A DNA stretch of 64,000 nucleotides from the NCBI GenBank assembly GCA_022844345.1, contig JALHLU010000008.1, positions 180,209-244,208 of the forward strand, given 5' to 3'. The notes under the pieces were generated by a model. The model did not search any database. It saw only the letters and a list, made by a program, of their open reading frames with translations, and was not told the origin of the DNA. A program made the position numbers and the translations under genes. Shown here in pieces: positions 38,016 to 46,434 of this stretch (positions within the stretch are counted from its first letter, which is position 1; every line of letters begins with the position of its first letter). This DNA comes from Hyphomonadaceae bacterium (GTDB lineage Bacteria; Pseudomonadota; Alphaproteobacteria; Caulobacterales; Hyphomonadaceae).

Positions 38016-38894
38016 ATGGCGGGACGGCTGCAAGGCAAGGTGGCGGTGATCACCGGGGCGGCGAGCGGCATTGGCCGGGCGACTGTCGATCTGTTCGTCG
38101 CCGAGGGCGCGAAGGTGATCGCGGCGGACCTGCAGGAGGACAAGGGCGCGCAGATCGAGCATGCGCACAAGGACGCAGTGAAATTCGTGCGCTGTGACGT
38201 GATGCAGGAGACGGACATCGCGGCGGGTGTGAATGCAGCGAAGGAGAGCTTCGGCAAGCTCGATATCCTGTTCAACAATGCCGGCACGGGCGGCGCGCGT
38301 GACATGGCGGATGCGGTGACGGCCGAGGGCTTTGACTCGGTGATGCACCTGCATGTGCGCGCGGCGCTGTTCGGGATGAAGTATGCCGTGCCGATCATGC
38401 GCGAACAGGGCGGTGGATCGATCATCTCGACGGCGTCGATTGCAGGCCTGCGCACCGGATATGGGCCGCTGCTTTATTCGATCGCCAAGGCGGGCGTGGT
38501 GCACATGACCCATGCGGCGGCGGCGCAGCTGAGCCCGGAGAATATCCGCGTGAACTGCATCTGCCCGGGTATGATCGCCACCAACATCTTTGCATCGGCT
38601 ATGGGACTGCCGCGCCAGTATGCTGAGACGCGCATCGATGCGCTGGCTGAGGCGAGCAAGCATACCCAGCCGATCCCACGCGGCGGGCGTGGCTCCGACA
38701 TCGCCGAGGCGGCGCTCTATCTCGGGTCGGACGGGTCAGGCTTCGTGACCGGGCACGCATTGGTGGTGGATGGCGGCATCACGCTGGGACCGAATGATGC
38801 GGCGCGTATGGCGACCTTTGGGCCGGTGTTCGGCGCGCTGGGCGCCGATGCCGAAGCTATTGCTGCGCTTTTCAATCCGCCGAAGCCGGCTTGA
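38016..38894 (+). CDS. SDR-family NAD(P)-dependent oxidoreductase
   Basis: The 292-residue classical short-chain dehydrogenase has TGAASGIG for cofactor binding, NNAG, an active-site Ser in STASIAG and YSIAKAG (Tyr/Lys). An Asp after the second strand (AADLQ) favours NAD(H). The substrate is not evident. About 30 C-terminal residues extend past the usual VVDGG end. The TerB-like gene starts 80 nt downstream. Confidence 0.92.
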   Translation: MAGRLQGKVAVITGAASGIGRATVDLFVAEGAKVIAADLQEDKGAQIEHAHKDAVKFVRCDVMQETDIAAGVNAAKESFGKLDILFNNAGTGGARDMADAVTAEGFDSVMHLHVRAALFGMKYAVPIMREQGGGSIISTASIAGLRTGYGPLLYSIAKAGVVHMTHAAAAQLSPENIRVNCICPGMIATNIFASAMGLPRQYAETRIDALAEASKHTQPIPRGGRGSDIAEAALYLGSDGSGFVTGHALVVDGGITLGPNDAARMATFGPVFGALGADAEAIAALFNPPKPA

Positions 38895-38973
38895 TGGGAC
38901 CGGGCTGAATCAGCATGGAATTGGCATCCCGGCACGGCTTGTCCGCGCCGGGCAAAGGCGCCATTTCAGGGCC

Positions 38974-39429
38974 ATGGCGATCGATTTTTTCAAACGGCTT
39001 CTGCGGGCGACGGCTCCAGGCGATGTTCAGCAGGATGATGCGCGCTCCGCAATTGCGGCCGTGCTGGTGATGGCGGCGCGGGCCGATGGCGACTACGGCG
39101 ATGCCGAGCGCGCCGTCGTAGACCAGGCGCTGGCCGGGCGTTTTGGCCTCGACGCGGCGGGCGCGGCAAAGCTCCGGGCCGAGGGAGAGGATGCCGAGTT
39201 GGAGTCCATCGACATCTACCAGTTCACCAAGGCCATCCGCACGTCCATTGCGCACGACGACCGTATCGCGATCGTGGAGGCTCTGTGGGCAGTCGTCCTG
39301 GCCGACGGCGCGCGCGATCCGCACGAAGACACGCTGATGCGCCAGCTGGTTGACCGGCTGGGCCTGTCCCCGATGGACTCAGCACTGGCGCGCCAGAAGG
39401 TCCAGGGCGGCGGTAGCATTCAGGCCTGA
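38974..39429 (+). CDS. TerB-like (tellurite resistance/DjlA N-terminal) domain protein
   Basis: The 151-residue soluble protein matches the TerB fold: AVLVMAARADGDYGDAERAVVDQAL and a second ALWAVVLADGARDPHEDTLMRQLVDRLGLS repeat, each with acidic residues that may bind metal. Alphaproteobacterial single-domain members are widespread and of unclear function; tellurite resistance should not be assumed. The following 108 nt to the next stop holds only very short frames. Confidence 0.85.
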   Translation: MAIDFFKRLLRATAPGDVQQDDARSAIAAVLVMAARADGDYGDAERAVVDQALAGRFGLDAAGAAKLRAEGEDAELESIDIYQFTKAIRTSIAHDDRIAIVEALWAVVLADGARDPHEDTLMRQLVDRLGLSPMDSALARQKVQGGGSIQA

Positions 39430-39537
39430 GCTCATGCGGCTCGCATTTGTGAGCACGCCCTTTTGGGCGCAGCGCCTTTCAAATGCTGGTCGAGCAGGGC
39501 AAGAAACGCCGCTATTCCCCGCACAAGAAGCGACGAA

Positions 39538-40755
39538 CTAATCTCCACTTGCGGTTTCGGGCGCCGCGCCCGCCACCAGCAGATCGCCCATGCGGAACCA
39601 GTCCGTCTTGGGCAGGCCGAGCTGGTAGTCGAGCCAGGTCGGCATGATCTTGGCGGCGCGCGATCCGCGCGTGTTCGAAAGGATCACAATGCCGGCCTTG
39701 TCTTCCGGCAGCCAGGCAATCTGGGCGATGAAGCCTTCGACGCTTCCGGAGTGCGTCATCAGCTTGTGGCCGGCATACTGATAGATGCGCCAGCCGAGCG
39801 CATAGGACGTGGATGTCACGGGCGTCTTCAGCGAGCGCTGGCGCGAGGATTCCGGCGGCGTGTCGATGCGGCCGCGATGGGCCTCGTCCAACACCGTCTG
39901 CGGCAGCACGTCAGGGCGTCCGCCCATCTGCGCGACGAGCCATTTCGAGAGATCGCTGATCGAGGCATTCATGCCGCCTGCGGCAGGCACCTTGTAGTAA
40001 GGCTCGGTCACAGGCGTCGGCGTCCATCCCTCTCCGGCGCGCTTGTGGGGGCGGGCCCAGTTGCCGCTCGCCATCATCTCGTCGCGGCTGAGCGACGCCG
40101 TAGTCATCCCCAACGGTTCAAGAATGCGCGCTTCGAGTTCCTGCGCATAGGAACGTCCGGACGCCTTCTCGATCGCGGCTGCGATGATGTTGAACGTGGT
40201 GTTCTGGTAGGTGAAGCACGCGCCGGGCTTGCACGTCTGTTTCACCGACCCGTATTTGGCGAGAATGTCCTGCGGTGGTGTTCCGGCCTCGAGCAGGTTG
40301 TCATACGCATATGGCGGCAGGCCGGTCCGGTGGGATAGCACATGCTCAAGCGTGACAGCCTGCGTGTCCTTCGCGTTCTTGAGGCGGAACTGCGGAGCAT
40401 AGGCGACTGCCTTCGCCTGCAGGTCGAGCTTGCCTTCTGATTGCTCCAGCGCAGCCAGCGTCCCTGCAAATCCCTTCGACAGCGATGCAAGACGGAAGAC
40501 GGTGTCGGGGGTCACCCTCTGCGCACCGCCAGCTTCGGTCACGCCATATGTGCGCATCAGCACGACCTTGCCGTCCTTCACAACGGCAACGGAGAGGCCG
40601 ACAAAGTCCGGCGCTGTCGCGGCGTGGTCCAGCTCGGATGCGAAGTCCAGCAGCGCTTGGTGTTCGCGGGTGACCTGCGCCTGAGCGCTCGCAACGAGCG
40701 ACAGCGGCGCTGCCAGGGCCAGGGCCAGCGCAAGAAGGACAGAGCGACGTTTCAA
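39538..40755 (-). CDS. Exported serine hydrolase of the beta-lactamase/PBP-like family
   Basis: The 405-residue product begins at a TTG after a GGGGG box and has a signal peptide ending near SAQAQ. The class C-like active site is SLSK (Ser and Lys), YQN (Tyr) and HSGS in place of KTG. Such enzymes include esterases, D-aminopeptidases and PBP4*-like proteins; beta-lactamase activity is not implied. It probably acts in the periplasm. An in-frame TTG one codon upstream is also possible. Confidence 0.88.
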   Translation of the reverse strand: MKRRSVLLALALALAAPLSLVASAQAQVTREHQALLDFASELDHAATAPDFVGLSVAVVKDGKVVLMRTYGVTEAGGAQRVTPDTVFRLASLSKGFAGTLAALEQSEGKLDLQAKAVAYAPQFRLKNAKDTQAVTLEHVLSHRTGLPPYAYDNLLEAGTPPQDILAKYGSVKQTCKPGACFTYQNTTFNIIAAAIEKASGRSYAQELEARILEPLGMTTASLSRDEMMASGNWARPHKRAGEGWTPTPVTEPYYKVPAAGGMNASISDLSKWLVAQMGGRPDVLPQTVLDEAHRGRIDTPPESSRQRSLKTPVTSTSYALGWRIYQYAGHKLMTHSGSVEGFIAQIAWLPEDKAGIVILSNTRGSRAAKIMPTWLDYQLGLPKTDWFRMGDLLVAGAAPETASGD

Positions 40756-40859
40756 CAAAACCCCCGGGTTGGGCGGATCGCGGGAACCCCGGGCGCAAAT
40801 CACCCGTTGAGGCGCGATCCTTCAGGAAACAGGTTAATGCCGAACTAGGCGGGAATTTG

Positions 40860-41339
40860 TCAGATACCTGTTGGACTGGCGAGCGTTTCCCGAACTCTCA
40901 TCAACACCTGTCCCAGCAGGTTCAGGCCCTGCCAGTTCGCGGGGTCCCGTGCGGCGGGGTCGTTTTCGCCAAGCCCGATGCCCCAGATGAAGTCTTTGGG
41001 GTTGGCTTCGGCGAGGATCGCATCGCCCGTATCGAGAAGGCGGCGGCGCAGGCCGGCGTTCTGCCCGAATTTGGCGAGGCTCCCAGCCGTCACGATGGCG
41101 ACCTTCCGCGCGTCCCAGGTTTCGCCGTCGAAACCACTTACGCGGCCGCCCATCAGCTTGTGCTCGTGCGGGCTGTCGGACCGCATGATGCGCTCGGCCA
41201 TGGCCTCGTCGCCGAACAGCCGGGCCTTTTGCGCATGCATGTACTGCTCGGCGCAGACATAGCTGCGTCCGTCGACGGTGAAGTTCGACGGGTGAAACTG
41301 GCTGAACGGCCCCTTCATGAAGAGGAAAACGGCAGGCAT
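40860..41339 (-). CDS. NADAR-family (YbiA-like) protein
   Basis: The 159-residue product is a NADAR domain: FMKGPFSQFHPSNFTVDGRSYVCAEQYMHAQKA at the start and the FIWGIGL motif near the end. YbiA-like proteins hydrolyse N-glycosidic bonds of early riboflavin intermediates, and some NADAR proteins reverse ADP-ribosylation of guanine. The gene starts four bases after the stop of the PduO-type adenosyltransferase, so the two are co-translated. No ADP-ribosyltransferase partner is adjacent. Confidence 0.9.
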   Translation of the reverse strand: MPAVFLFMKGPFSQFHPSNFTVDGRSYVCAEQYMHAQKARLFGDEAMAERIMRSDSPHEHKLMGGRVSGFDGETWDARKVAIVTAGSLAKFGQNAGLRRRLLDTGDAILAEANPKDFIWGIGLGENDPAARDPANWQGLNLLGQVLMRVRETLASPTGI

Positions 41340-41343
41340 GGCG

Positions 41344-41922
41344 CTACCGGTTTGCGCCGGGAACCCAAAGCACGTCGCCTGCGCCGTTCCCGTTGGCGCG
41401 CCGGGCGGCGACGAACAGGAAGTCTGACAGGCGGTTGGCGTAGGCGAGGGCGGGCGCCGAAACGATCTCGCCCGGCGTCGCCGCCAGTTGCGCGACAAAG
41501 CGCTCAGCCCGGCGCGATATGGTGCGCGCAACATGCAGGTAGGCCGACAGCGCCGAGCCCCCCGGCAGGATAAAACTGTTGAGCGCGGGGATGACCGCGT
41601 TCATCTGGTCGATCTCGGTCTCAAGGCGCGTCACCTGCGCCTCGACAATTCGCAGCGGCGTCCACCCCAGCGGCTTGTCGCGCTCGGGTGTGGCGAGGTC
41701 CGCCCCGAGATCAAAGAGGTCATTCTGGATCCGGCCCAGCATCGCATCCAGCTCCGCGTCCGCGGCGGTGTGCAGCCGCGCAACGCCGATGGCGGAGTTG
41801 GTCTCGTCTACCGCGCCATAGCTTTCGACGCGCAGGTTCCACTTTTCGACGCGCTCTCCGGTCGCGAGGCCCGTCGTGCCATCGTCGCCAGTGCGCGTGT
41901 AGATCTTGTTCAGCACTACCAT
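41344..41922 (-). CDS. Cob(I)alamin adenosyltransferase, PduO type
   Basis: The 192-residue enzyme makes adenosylcobalamin from cob(I)alamin and ATP. The N-terminal KIYTRTGDDGTTGLATGERV binds ATP; the central VDETNSAIG and C-terminal RRAERFVAQLA...YANRLSDFLFVAARRAN are conserved. Its product is the cofactor of the mutase at 3973, so it supports the EMC pathway. The ATG at 41922 is preferred over an extension of five residues. HIG1 and etfBA genes in the wider neighbourhood match arrangements seen in other alphaproteobacteria. Confidence 0.95.
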   Translation of the reverse strand: MVVLNKIYTRTGDDGTTGLATGERVEKWNLRVESYGAVDETNSAIGVARLHTAADAELDAMLGRIQNDLFDLGADLATPERDKPLGWTPLRIVEAQVTRLETEIDQMNAVIPALNSFILPGGSALSAYLHVARTISRRAERFVAQLAATPGEIVSAPALAYANRLSDFLFVAARRANGNGAGDVLWVPGANR

Positions 41923-41979
41923 GCAGCTAGTTCGCACCCTGCGGCACGCCCGGTCAATGCAGAGCGGATTGGGGCCGGC

Positions 41980-42378
41980 TTAGGCGTAAGCCTCATGCAG
42001 CGCCGTGAGCGGCGAAGCTAGGACGTCGAGCGAGGGCCGGGGAGCGCTCAGGAACGGAATGCGGGCGCGGCTGGCGCCGGGCACGGGCGGGGCGATCCGC
42101 CAGCCACGTAGCCGCGGCGCTGTCTCAAGCAGGGCGTCGACGGCGGCGTCAGCGCCGGTCAGCGTCAGGCAGCAGGTACCGTCCAGCGAACGGACGACAT
42201 CGGCTTCCAGAGTGGAATCGACGCGCTGAATGCGGCCGTTGAGACCGGCGATCGCCCATTCCGCGTCAGTCTCGCCGCGTGAGAGGGCTTCAAGCGCGTT
42301 GGCGATGCCCTGGGCTTCGACCGAGAACCACGACCAGAAGCGCTTCGGGCTGGAGTCGAAATCGCGCTTGCCGAACAT
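41980..42378 (-). CDS. Protein of unknown function upstream of the adenosyltransferase
   Basis: The 132-residue product starts MFGKRDFDSSPKRFWSWFSVEAQGIANALEAL, has a middle with CCLTLTGADAAVDALLETAPRL and no membrane segment or signal peptide. I do not recognise the family. It lies 57 nt upstream of the PduO-type gene on the same strand and may share its transcript. Confidence 0.7.
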   Translation of the reverse strand: MFGKRDFDSSPKRFWSWFSVEAQGIANALEALSRGETDAEWAIAGLNGRIQRVDSTLEADVVRSLDGTCCLTLTGADAAVDALLETAPRLRGWRIAPPVPGASRARIPFLSAPRPSLDVLASPLTALHEAYA

Positions 42379-42547
42379 GTGCAGACTCCCGCCGCCTCAC
42401 CAGACAGAAGTATCTTCGCAGGAAGCACTTCAGTTCTGGATAATCCGATCGGACAAATTTGATCCATCCCGCCCGAACGCAGGATGAACGCAGCAGGATT
42501 CTGAAAAGTTCCTGAGGAATATTCGGCGGCGCTGACGGCCGGCCGTT

Positions 42548-42751
42548 CTAGCGCAATGCGCCAGCGGCGGCGCCAAGCGCGACCAGCAGGATGATCGCGA
42601 TGAACTGTACCAGCACCCGCAGGCGCATCAGCTTGTTGGAGCGGGAACGGGCCTGCCCATCAGTGCGCACCAGGTTCACGATCCCGAAGGCGAGAACCAC
42701 GAACACTGCGCCGATCGCAATGTAGACGCCGTATGAAAGCCAGACACCCAT
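42548..42751 (-). CDS. HIG1-domain twin-transmembrane protein
   Basis: The 67-residue protein has two membrane helices separated by a basic loop (RTDGQARSRSNKLMRLRVLVQ), the hallmark of HIG1-type twin-transmembrane proteins. Eukaryotic relatives associate with cytochrome oxidase; the bacterial role is unproven. It reads toward the PduO-type gene, as in other alphaproteobacteria. Confidence 0.87.
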   Translation of the reverse strand: MGVWLSYGVYIAIGAVFVVLAFGIVNLVRTDGQARSRSNKLMRLRVLVQFIAIILLVALGAAAGALR

Positions 42752-42808
42752 AAGAGCTATGTAGGCCCGAAATCAGCCTCGCGCCACCGGGCGATGACGC
42801 CGCAGTGC

Positions 42809-43327
42809 CTAGCGGCTGCCGTCTGGGGCAAACTGCTCGTCGGTCCAGATCAGGTCTTCGAACGACATCGCGGCCCGCAACTGGCCCACCAACTGCCGGA
42901 TCGCAGCGTCCCCACAGCCGACGCGGTAATTTAGGGTCTTCTGGCGGCCTTCCGCCGTGCGCCATGTGATGCTGACGACAGGCGGGCCACGCTGGCAGGA
43001 AGGGAGGGTGCTGGCCGTCTGTTCCGGCGTCTGTGTCCAGAAGGAGGCTTCTTCCAGCGCCTCTTCAGAGGTCGCCCAGGCGCCGGCATCGAGCTTTCCT
43101 TCGTGCACGCCGGGGTCTCTCACAAACCGCTCGGCATGAAGGAGGTACGACCCGTCAGGGCGAAGCGTCATGGCGTAGACCGGGCAAGTTGCCTCGCACG
43201 CGCCCTCGGAGAGAACGATCACCGGTTCGCCCGTCTGCGCCTTGATCACCCCCTGTTCAGCCGGCGAACACGCTGCGGCGAGCGCGGCGACTATGCTTAC
43301 CAGCGGGATTCGGAACCTGCCTGTCAT
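42809..43327 (-). CDS. DUF6438 lipoprotein
   Basis: The 172-residue product has a lipobox (LAAAC) and the DUF6438 pattern: EGACEATCPVYAMTLRPDGSYLLHAERFV followed by a Gly-Lys-Leu-containing stretch and SEEALEEASFW. Two cysteines flank the Thr in CEATC, and CQRG and VGCG supply two more, which suggests disulfide bonds in the periplasm. The function is unknown. Confidence 0.8.
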   Translation of the reverse strand: MTGRFRIPLVSIVAALAAACSPAEQGVIKAQTGEPVIVLSEGACEATCPVYAMTLRPDGSYLLHAERFVRDPGVHEGKLDAGAWATSEEALEEASFWTQTPEQTASTLPSCQRGPPVVSITWRTAEGRQKTLNYRVGCGDAAIRQLVGQLRAAMSFEDLIWTDEQFAPDGSR

Positions 43328-43405
43328 GCGAAAAGCTTAGGCTGCTTCGCAAGCCAAGACGAGAGCTGCCCGGCCAGCCCGGTCAAGGGCCGGCCGGGGC
43401 CACGA

Positions 43406-44179
43406 TCAGGGTTTCCGGAAGCGGAACAGGAACTGGTCCGTATGCCGGCGCAAGTCGGGCGCGAAGGGCGACTTGGTGCGGTCGTCTTCCGGGTTGGCGA
43501 GGATGTCGCTCGAATCCACGTAGACGAGACCCGCCGTCTTCGCTGCTGCCAGCACATGCGCTGGGTCGATGCGGTGAAGCGTCTGAGCCGAGGTCAGCGC
43601 AGGCGTTCCGGCGACGGCCGCGTGATCCATCGCGATGAACTCTCCGCCGGGCTTCAGCACGCGCGCGATCTCTGCGAAGGATTTGGCTGGATCACCAAGA
43701 CCCTGGGTGTCCTTCGGCGTGTACCAGACTTCGTGCGGCCCAAGGATCCAGAGGACCTTGTCGACCGACGTGTCAGCGGCCTCAAGCTTGTCGAAGTGCG
43801 TCTTGGTGATCGTGGCGTTCGGGAGCTGCCCTCCATCGACGCGCGCCTTATAGGCCGGATCACCATAAGCGAACTCAGGCGGATACTGGACGATCAGCTT
43901 GCCCTCTGGGCCGATCGCCTTCGAGATGAGGAAGGAGAACCAGCCGCGACCGCCCTCCATCTCGACAATGGTGTCGCCCGGGCGAAGGCCGGCAAAAGCA
44001 AGCACTTCAGCAGGCTTGCGGGCGGCATCGTCCTTGAGGTCTTCAGCAGGGCGCGACGGGTCGGACAGGATGGCGGCGTAGTCGGCGGCGGCAAGCGGCG
44101 CAGGCCCGGCCTGCATGGTGGTGCAGCCAAAAGCGAGCAGCAGGGCGGCGCCCGCCGCCAGCAGGGTGGTCGTCTTCAT
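43406..44179 (-). CDS. Exported SAM-methyltransferase-like lipoprotein, copy 1
   Basis: The 257-residue product has a lipobox (LAFGC) and a class I methyltransferase-like fold (predicted methyltransferase group, COG4798-like): LAFAGLRPGDTIVEMEGGRGWFS (motif I region), KLEAADTSVDKVLW and LKPGGEFIAMDHAA. SAM is not known to be available outside the cytoplasm, so the real ligand or topology is unclear. A paralogue begins 40 nt upstream on the same strand, so the pair forms an operon. Confidence 0.85.
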   Translation of the reverse strand: MKTTTLLAAGAALLLAFGCTTMQAGPAPLAAADYAAILSDPSRPAEDLKDDAARKPAEVLAFAGLRPGDTIVEMEGGRGWFSFLISKAIGPEGKLIVQYPPEFAYGDPAYKARVDGGQLPNATITKTHFDKLEAADTSVDKVLWILGPHEVWYTPKDTQGLGDPAKSFAEIARVLKPGGEFIAMDHAAVAGTPALTSAQTLHRIDPAHVLAAAKTAGLVYVDSSDILANPEDDRTKSPFAPDLRRHTDQFLFRFRKP

Positions 44180-44218
44180 GGTTTCTCCTCCCAGAGAATG
44201 TTTTGTCCGGTGTTGTTC

Positions 44219-44989
44219 TTACTGTTTGCGATAGCGTAGCAGAAACTGGTCGGTCTTGCCTTGCACTTCAGGATCGAACACGCCCTTGGCGTAGTCGTCT
44301 GCCGGGTTTGCGAGCATCTTGCTCTCTTCTTCCAGAGTGAAGCCGGCAGCGGCAATCATGGGTTTCACGATCGCCGGATCGATCCGGTGTGTGTCATTGC
44401 CGGATGTCGCGGGCGTGCCGGCCGGTGCGACGTGATCCATAACGATGAGATAGCCGCCCGGCTTCAGGATGCGGGCCGCTTCCTTGAAGGCGCCGGCCGC
44501 GTCCCCCATCGGAACGTTTCCGCACGCAGCCTTGCACCACATTTCGTGCGGGCCCTGGAACCATGTGACCACGTCAACCGATCCATCCGCCGCTTCCAGC
44601 TTGTCAAAGGTTGACCACGACACTTTCACGTTCGCGAGGCGATTGTCCTTGAGGCGCGTTTCCAGCGCTTCCTTGTAAAAGCGTTCGAACTCTTTCGGGC
44701 TCTGCATGGTGATGGCGCCGGATGCGCCCACGGCGCGCGAGAAGAGCTCCGTGTAATACCCTGAGCCCGCCTCCATCTCGAAAACTGTCTTGCCCGGCCC
44801 GATCCGGGAGAAGGCGAGAACTTCCGCCGGCTTGCGCACGGCGTCGCGCTCATAATCGCCAGACATGCGGCCAGCTGCTGAAACCGTGGTTGCGAAATCG
44901 GACGCCGACGGCGTCATGGCGCAGCCCCCGGTCATCGCCGCCAGAGCTGCAGCAATCACCAGTGATGCGGCCGGGGTGCTAAGATTCAT
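44219..44989 (-). CDS. Exported SAM-methyltransferase-like lipoprotein, copy 2
   Basis: The 256-residue paralogue of the protein at 43406 also has a lipobox (MTGGC), the VFEMEAGSGYYTELFSRAVG motif I region, KLEAADGSVDVVTWFQGPHEMW and LKPGGYLIVMDHVA. The ATG at 44989 starts the signal peptide; an open extension upstream is rejected. It is the first gene of the pair and is divergent from the small ORF and nitroreductase operon at 45191. The shared intergenic region contains paired operator-like repeats. Confidence 0.83.
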   Translation of the reverse strand: MNLSTPAASLVIAAALAAMTGGCAMTPSASDFATTVSAAGRMSGDYERDAVRKPAEVLAFSRIGPGKTVFEMEAGSGYYTELFSRAVGASGAITMQSPKEFERFYKEALETRLKDNRLANVKVSWSTFDKLEAADGSVDVVTWFQGPHEMWCKAACGNVPMGDAAGAFKEAARILKPGGYLIVMDHVAPAGTPATSGNDTHRIDPAIVKPMIAAAGFTLEEESKMLANPADDYAKGVFDPEVQGKTDQFLLRYRKQ

Positions 44990-45104
44990 GAGTCCCTCCC
45001 TTGGGGCGCGCGTGCGCCAATCCCGGCGGACCATACACATGCCGCTGGTGCGGGAAACGCCAAGAAGTTGGTCTGGGCACGGAGAAGTTTGGCCTTGCAT
45101 ATAG

Positions 45105-45137
45105 TTTAACGTTGAAGTAGTTGGTTTAACATTGAAC
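45105..45137. promoter_or_regulatory. Paired operator-like repeats in a divergent promoter region
   Basis: TTTAACGTTGAA (45105-45116) and TTTAACATTGAA (45125-45136) differ by one base and are exactly 20 bp apart, about two helical turns. Each is nearly palindromic. They lie between the methyltransferase lipoprotein pair and the mini-ORF/nitroreductase/MarR operon. The MarR encoded at 46431 is the natural candidate to bind them; this is inferred. Confidence 0.6.
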
Positions 45138-45190
45138 AAAACCGGTCGGCGCCGGATCAACGCAGTAAAATTCAACAAGGGAGACCCAGC

Positions 45191-45286
45191 ATGCGCGTTC
45201 TATATGGAGGATCGACGGTTCTGGTCGTGGCCTGGCTCGCGACAGCCCTCACCACCCTGTCGCAACTTGGCGGCGGGGCAGCGTGA
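45191..45286 (+). CDS. Membrane mini-protein (31 aa) coupled to a nitroreductase gene
   Basis: This small frame starts at ATG 45191 with GGGAG at a good distance. The peptide, MRVLYGGSTVLVVAWLATAL and a short Gly/Ala tail, is one hydrophobic helix. Its TGA stop overlaps the ATG of the next gene (TGATG), indicating coupled translation. It is too short to assign to a family; it may be a leader peptide or a small membrane subunit. Confidence 0.55.
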   Translation: MRVLYGGSTVLVVAWLATALTTLSQLGGGAA

Positions 45287-46434
45287 TGGCCTCGCGTCGT
45301 GGAGTGCTCAAACTGATCGGCGGCGGGGTCGTTCTCGCTGCCCTTGCAGGTGGCGGCTGGTATGTCGCCAATGGCCCCTCGGGCGCCGCGCGCGCTGCCT
45401 GGAAGGAAGCCGGCGCGCCGGAAGAAAAGCGCAGGCGCTTTTTGTCGTATGCCCTGCTAGCCCCGAACCCCCACAACCGCCAACCCTGGCTGGTCGATCT
45501 GCAGGGCAAAGACGAACTCGTTCTCTATTGCGATCTTGATCGCCGGCTGCCCGCCACCGACCCGTTCGACCGGCAGATCGTGATCGGCTGCGGCGCTTTC
45601 CTCGAACTGCTTTCCATCGCCGCCGCCAGCGAAGGCTACCGCGCCGACATCACGCCATTCCCGGAGGGTGAGCCCATTCCGGCGCTCGACGCCCGCCCGG
45701 TCGCCCATGTCCGGCTGGTTGCTGGGGCAGCGGCCCGAGATAGCGCTTTCGACAGCATCCTGAAGCGCCAGACCAATCGCAACAACTACGAACCTCGCGA
45801 GGTCCCCACAGATACCCGCCGCCAGCTGGAGCTGGCCGGAAGTCTCCCGGGATTCAAGCTGCGAACAACCGGGGAGGGCGACCTCGCCGCAAAGCTGCGC
45901 GACCTCACCTGGCGTGCGCACGAACGCGAAGTGCTTACCCACCTTACGCTGAAGGAAAGCGTGGATCTGATGCGGATCGGAAACACGGAAATCGAGACGT
46001 ATCGCGATGGTATATCGCTGGACGGCCAGATGATCGCCTTCGCCAGCCTCACCGGAATGATATCGCGCGAGGCTCTGCTCGACCCCAGGTCGGATGGGTT
46101 CAAGATGGGCCTCGATCAGTATCGCGAAATGGCGGCATCCGCGCGGTCCTTCGCCTGGCTGACCGGCCCAGCGGGGCGTGCGTCCGAGCTTGCTGCAGGG
46201 CGCGCCTATGCCCGCTTTGCGCTGAAGGCGGCCGAGCTGGGCCTTGCGGTTCATCCCTGGAGCCAGAGCCTGCAGGAGTTCGCCGAGATGCGTCCGCTCT
46301 ATGACGAGGTCCATGCCCTGATTGGCGGCGGAGAACTGGTGCACATGCTTGTTCGCATCGGCTATGCCGCTGCAGATGTAACTGCGCCGCGCCGGGGACT
46401 TGCCGCGCACATCAGGGAGACAGGGCAGGGATGA
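45286..46434 (+). CDS. Tat-exported nitroreductase-like FMN protein (Acg family)
   Basis: The 382-residue product begins MASRRGVLKLIGGG, a twin-arginine signal, followed by a divergent nitroreductase fold. The LLAPNPHNRQPW segment and a KRQTNR(N)NYEPREV segment resemble the Acg/nitroreductase family, which binds FMN and may act on quinones or nitro compounds or simply sequester FMN. Export already folded with cofactor fits the Tat signal. It overlaps the mini-ORF upstream and the MarR gene downstream by four bases (ATGA). Confidence 0.85.
   Translation: MASRRGVLKLIGGGVVLAALAGGGWYVANGPSGAARAAWKEAGAPEEKRRRFLSYALLAPNPHNRQPWLVDLQGKDELVLYCDLDRRLPATDPFDRQIVIGCGAFLELLSIAAASEGYRADITPFPEGEPIPALDARPVAHVRLVAGAAARDSAFDSILKRQTNRNNYEPREVPTDTRRQLELAGSLPGFKLRTTGEGDLAAKLRDLTWRAHEREVLTHLTLKESVDLMRIGNTEIETYRDGISLDGQMIAFASLTGMISREALLDPRSDGFKMGLDQYREMAASARSFAWLTGPAGRASELAAGRAYARFALKAAELGLAVHPWSQSLQEFAEMRPLYDEVHALIGGGELVHMLVRIGYAAADVTAPRRGLAAHIRETGQG

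Noticed and set aside
39433..39541. Very short frames (20-35 codons) in the gap between TerB and the serine hydrolase
   Set aside because: One is Lys/Arg-rich, but there is no clear ribosome-binding site or coupling, and length is within chance.
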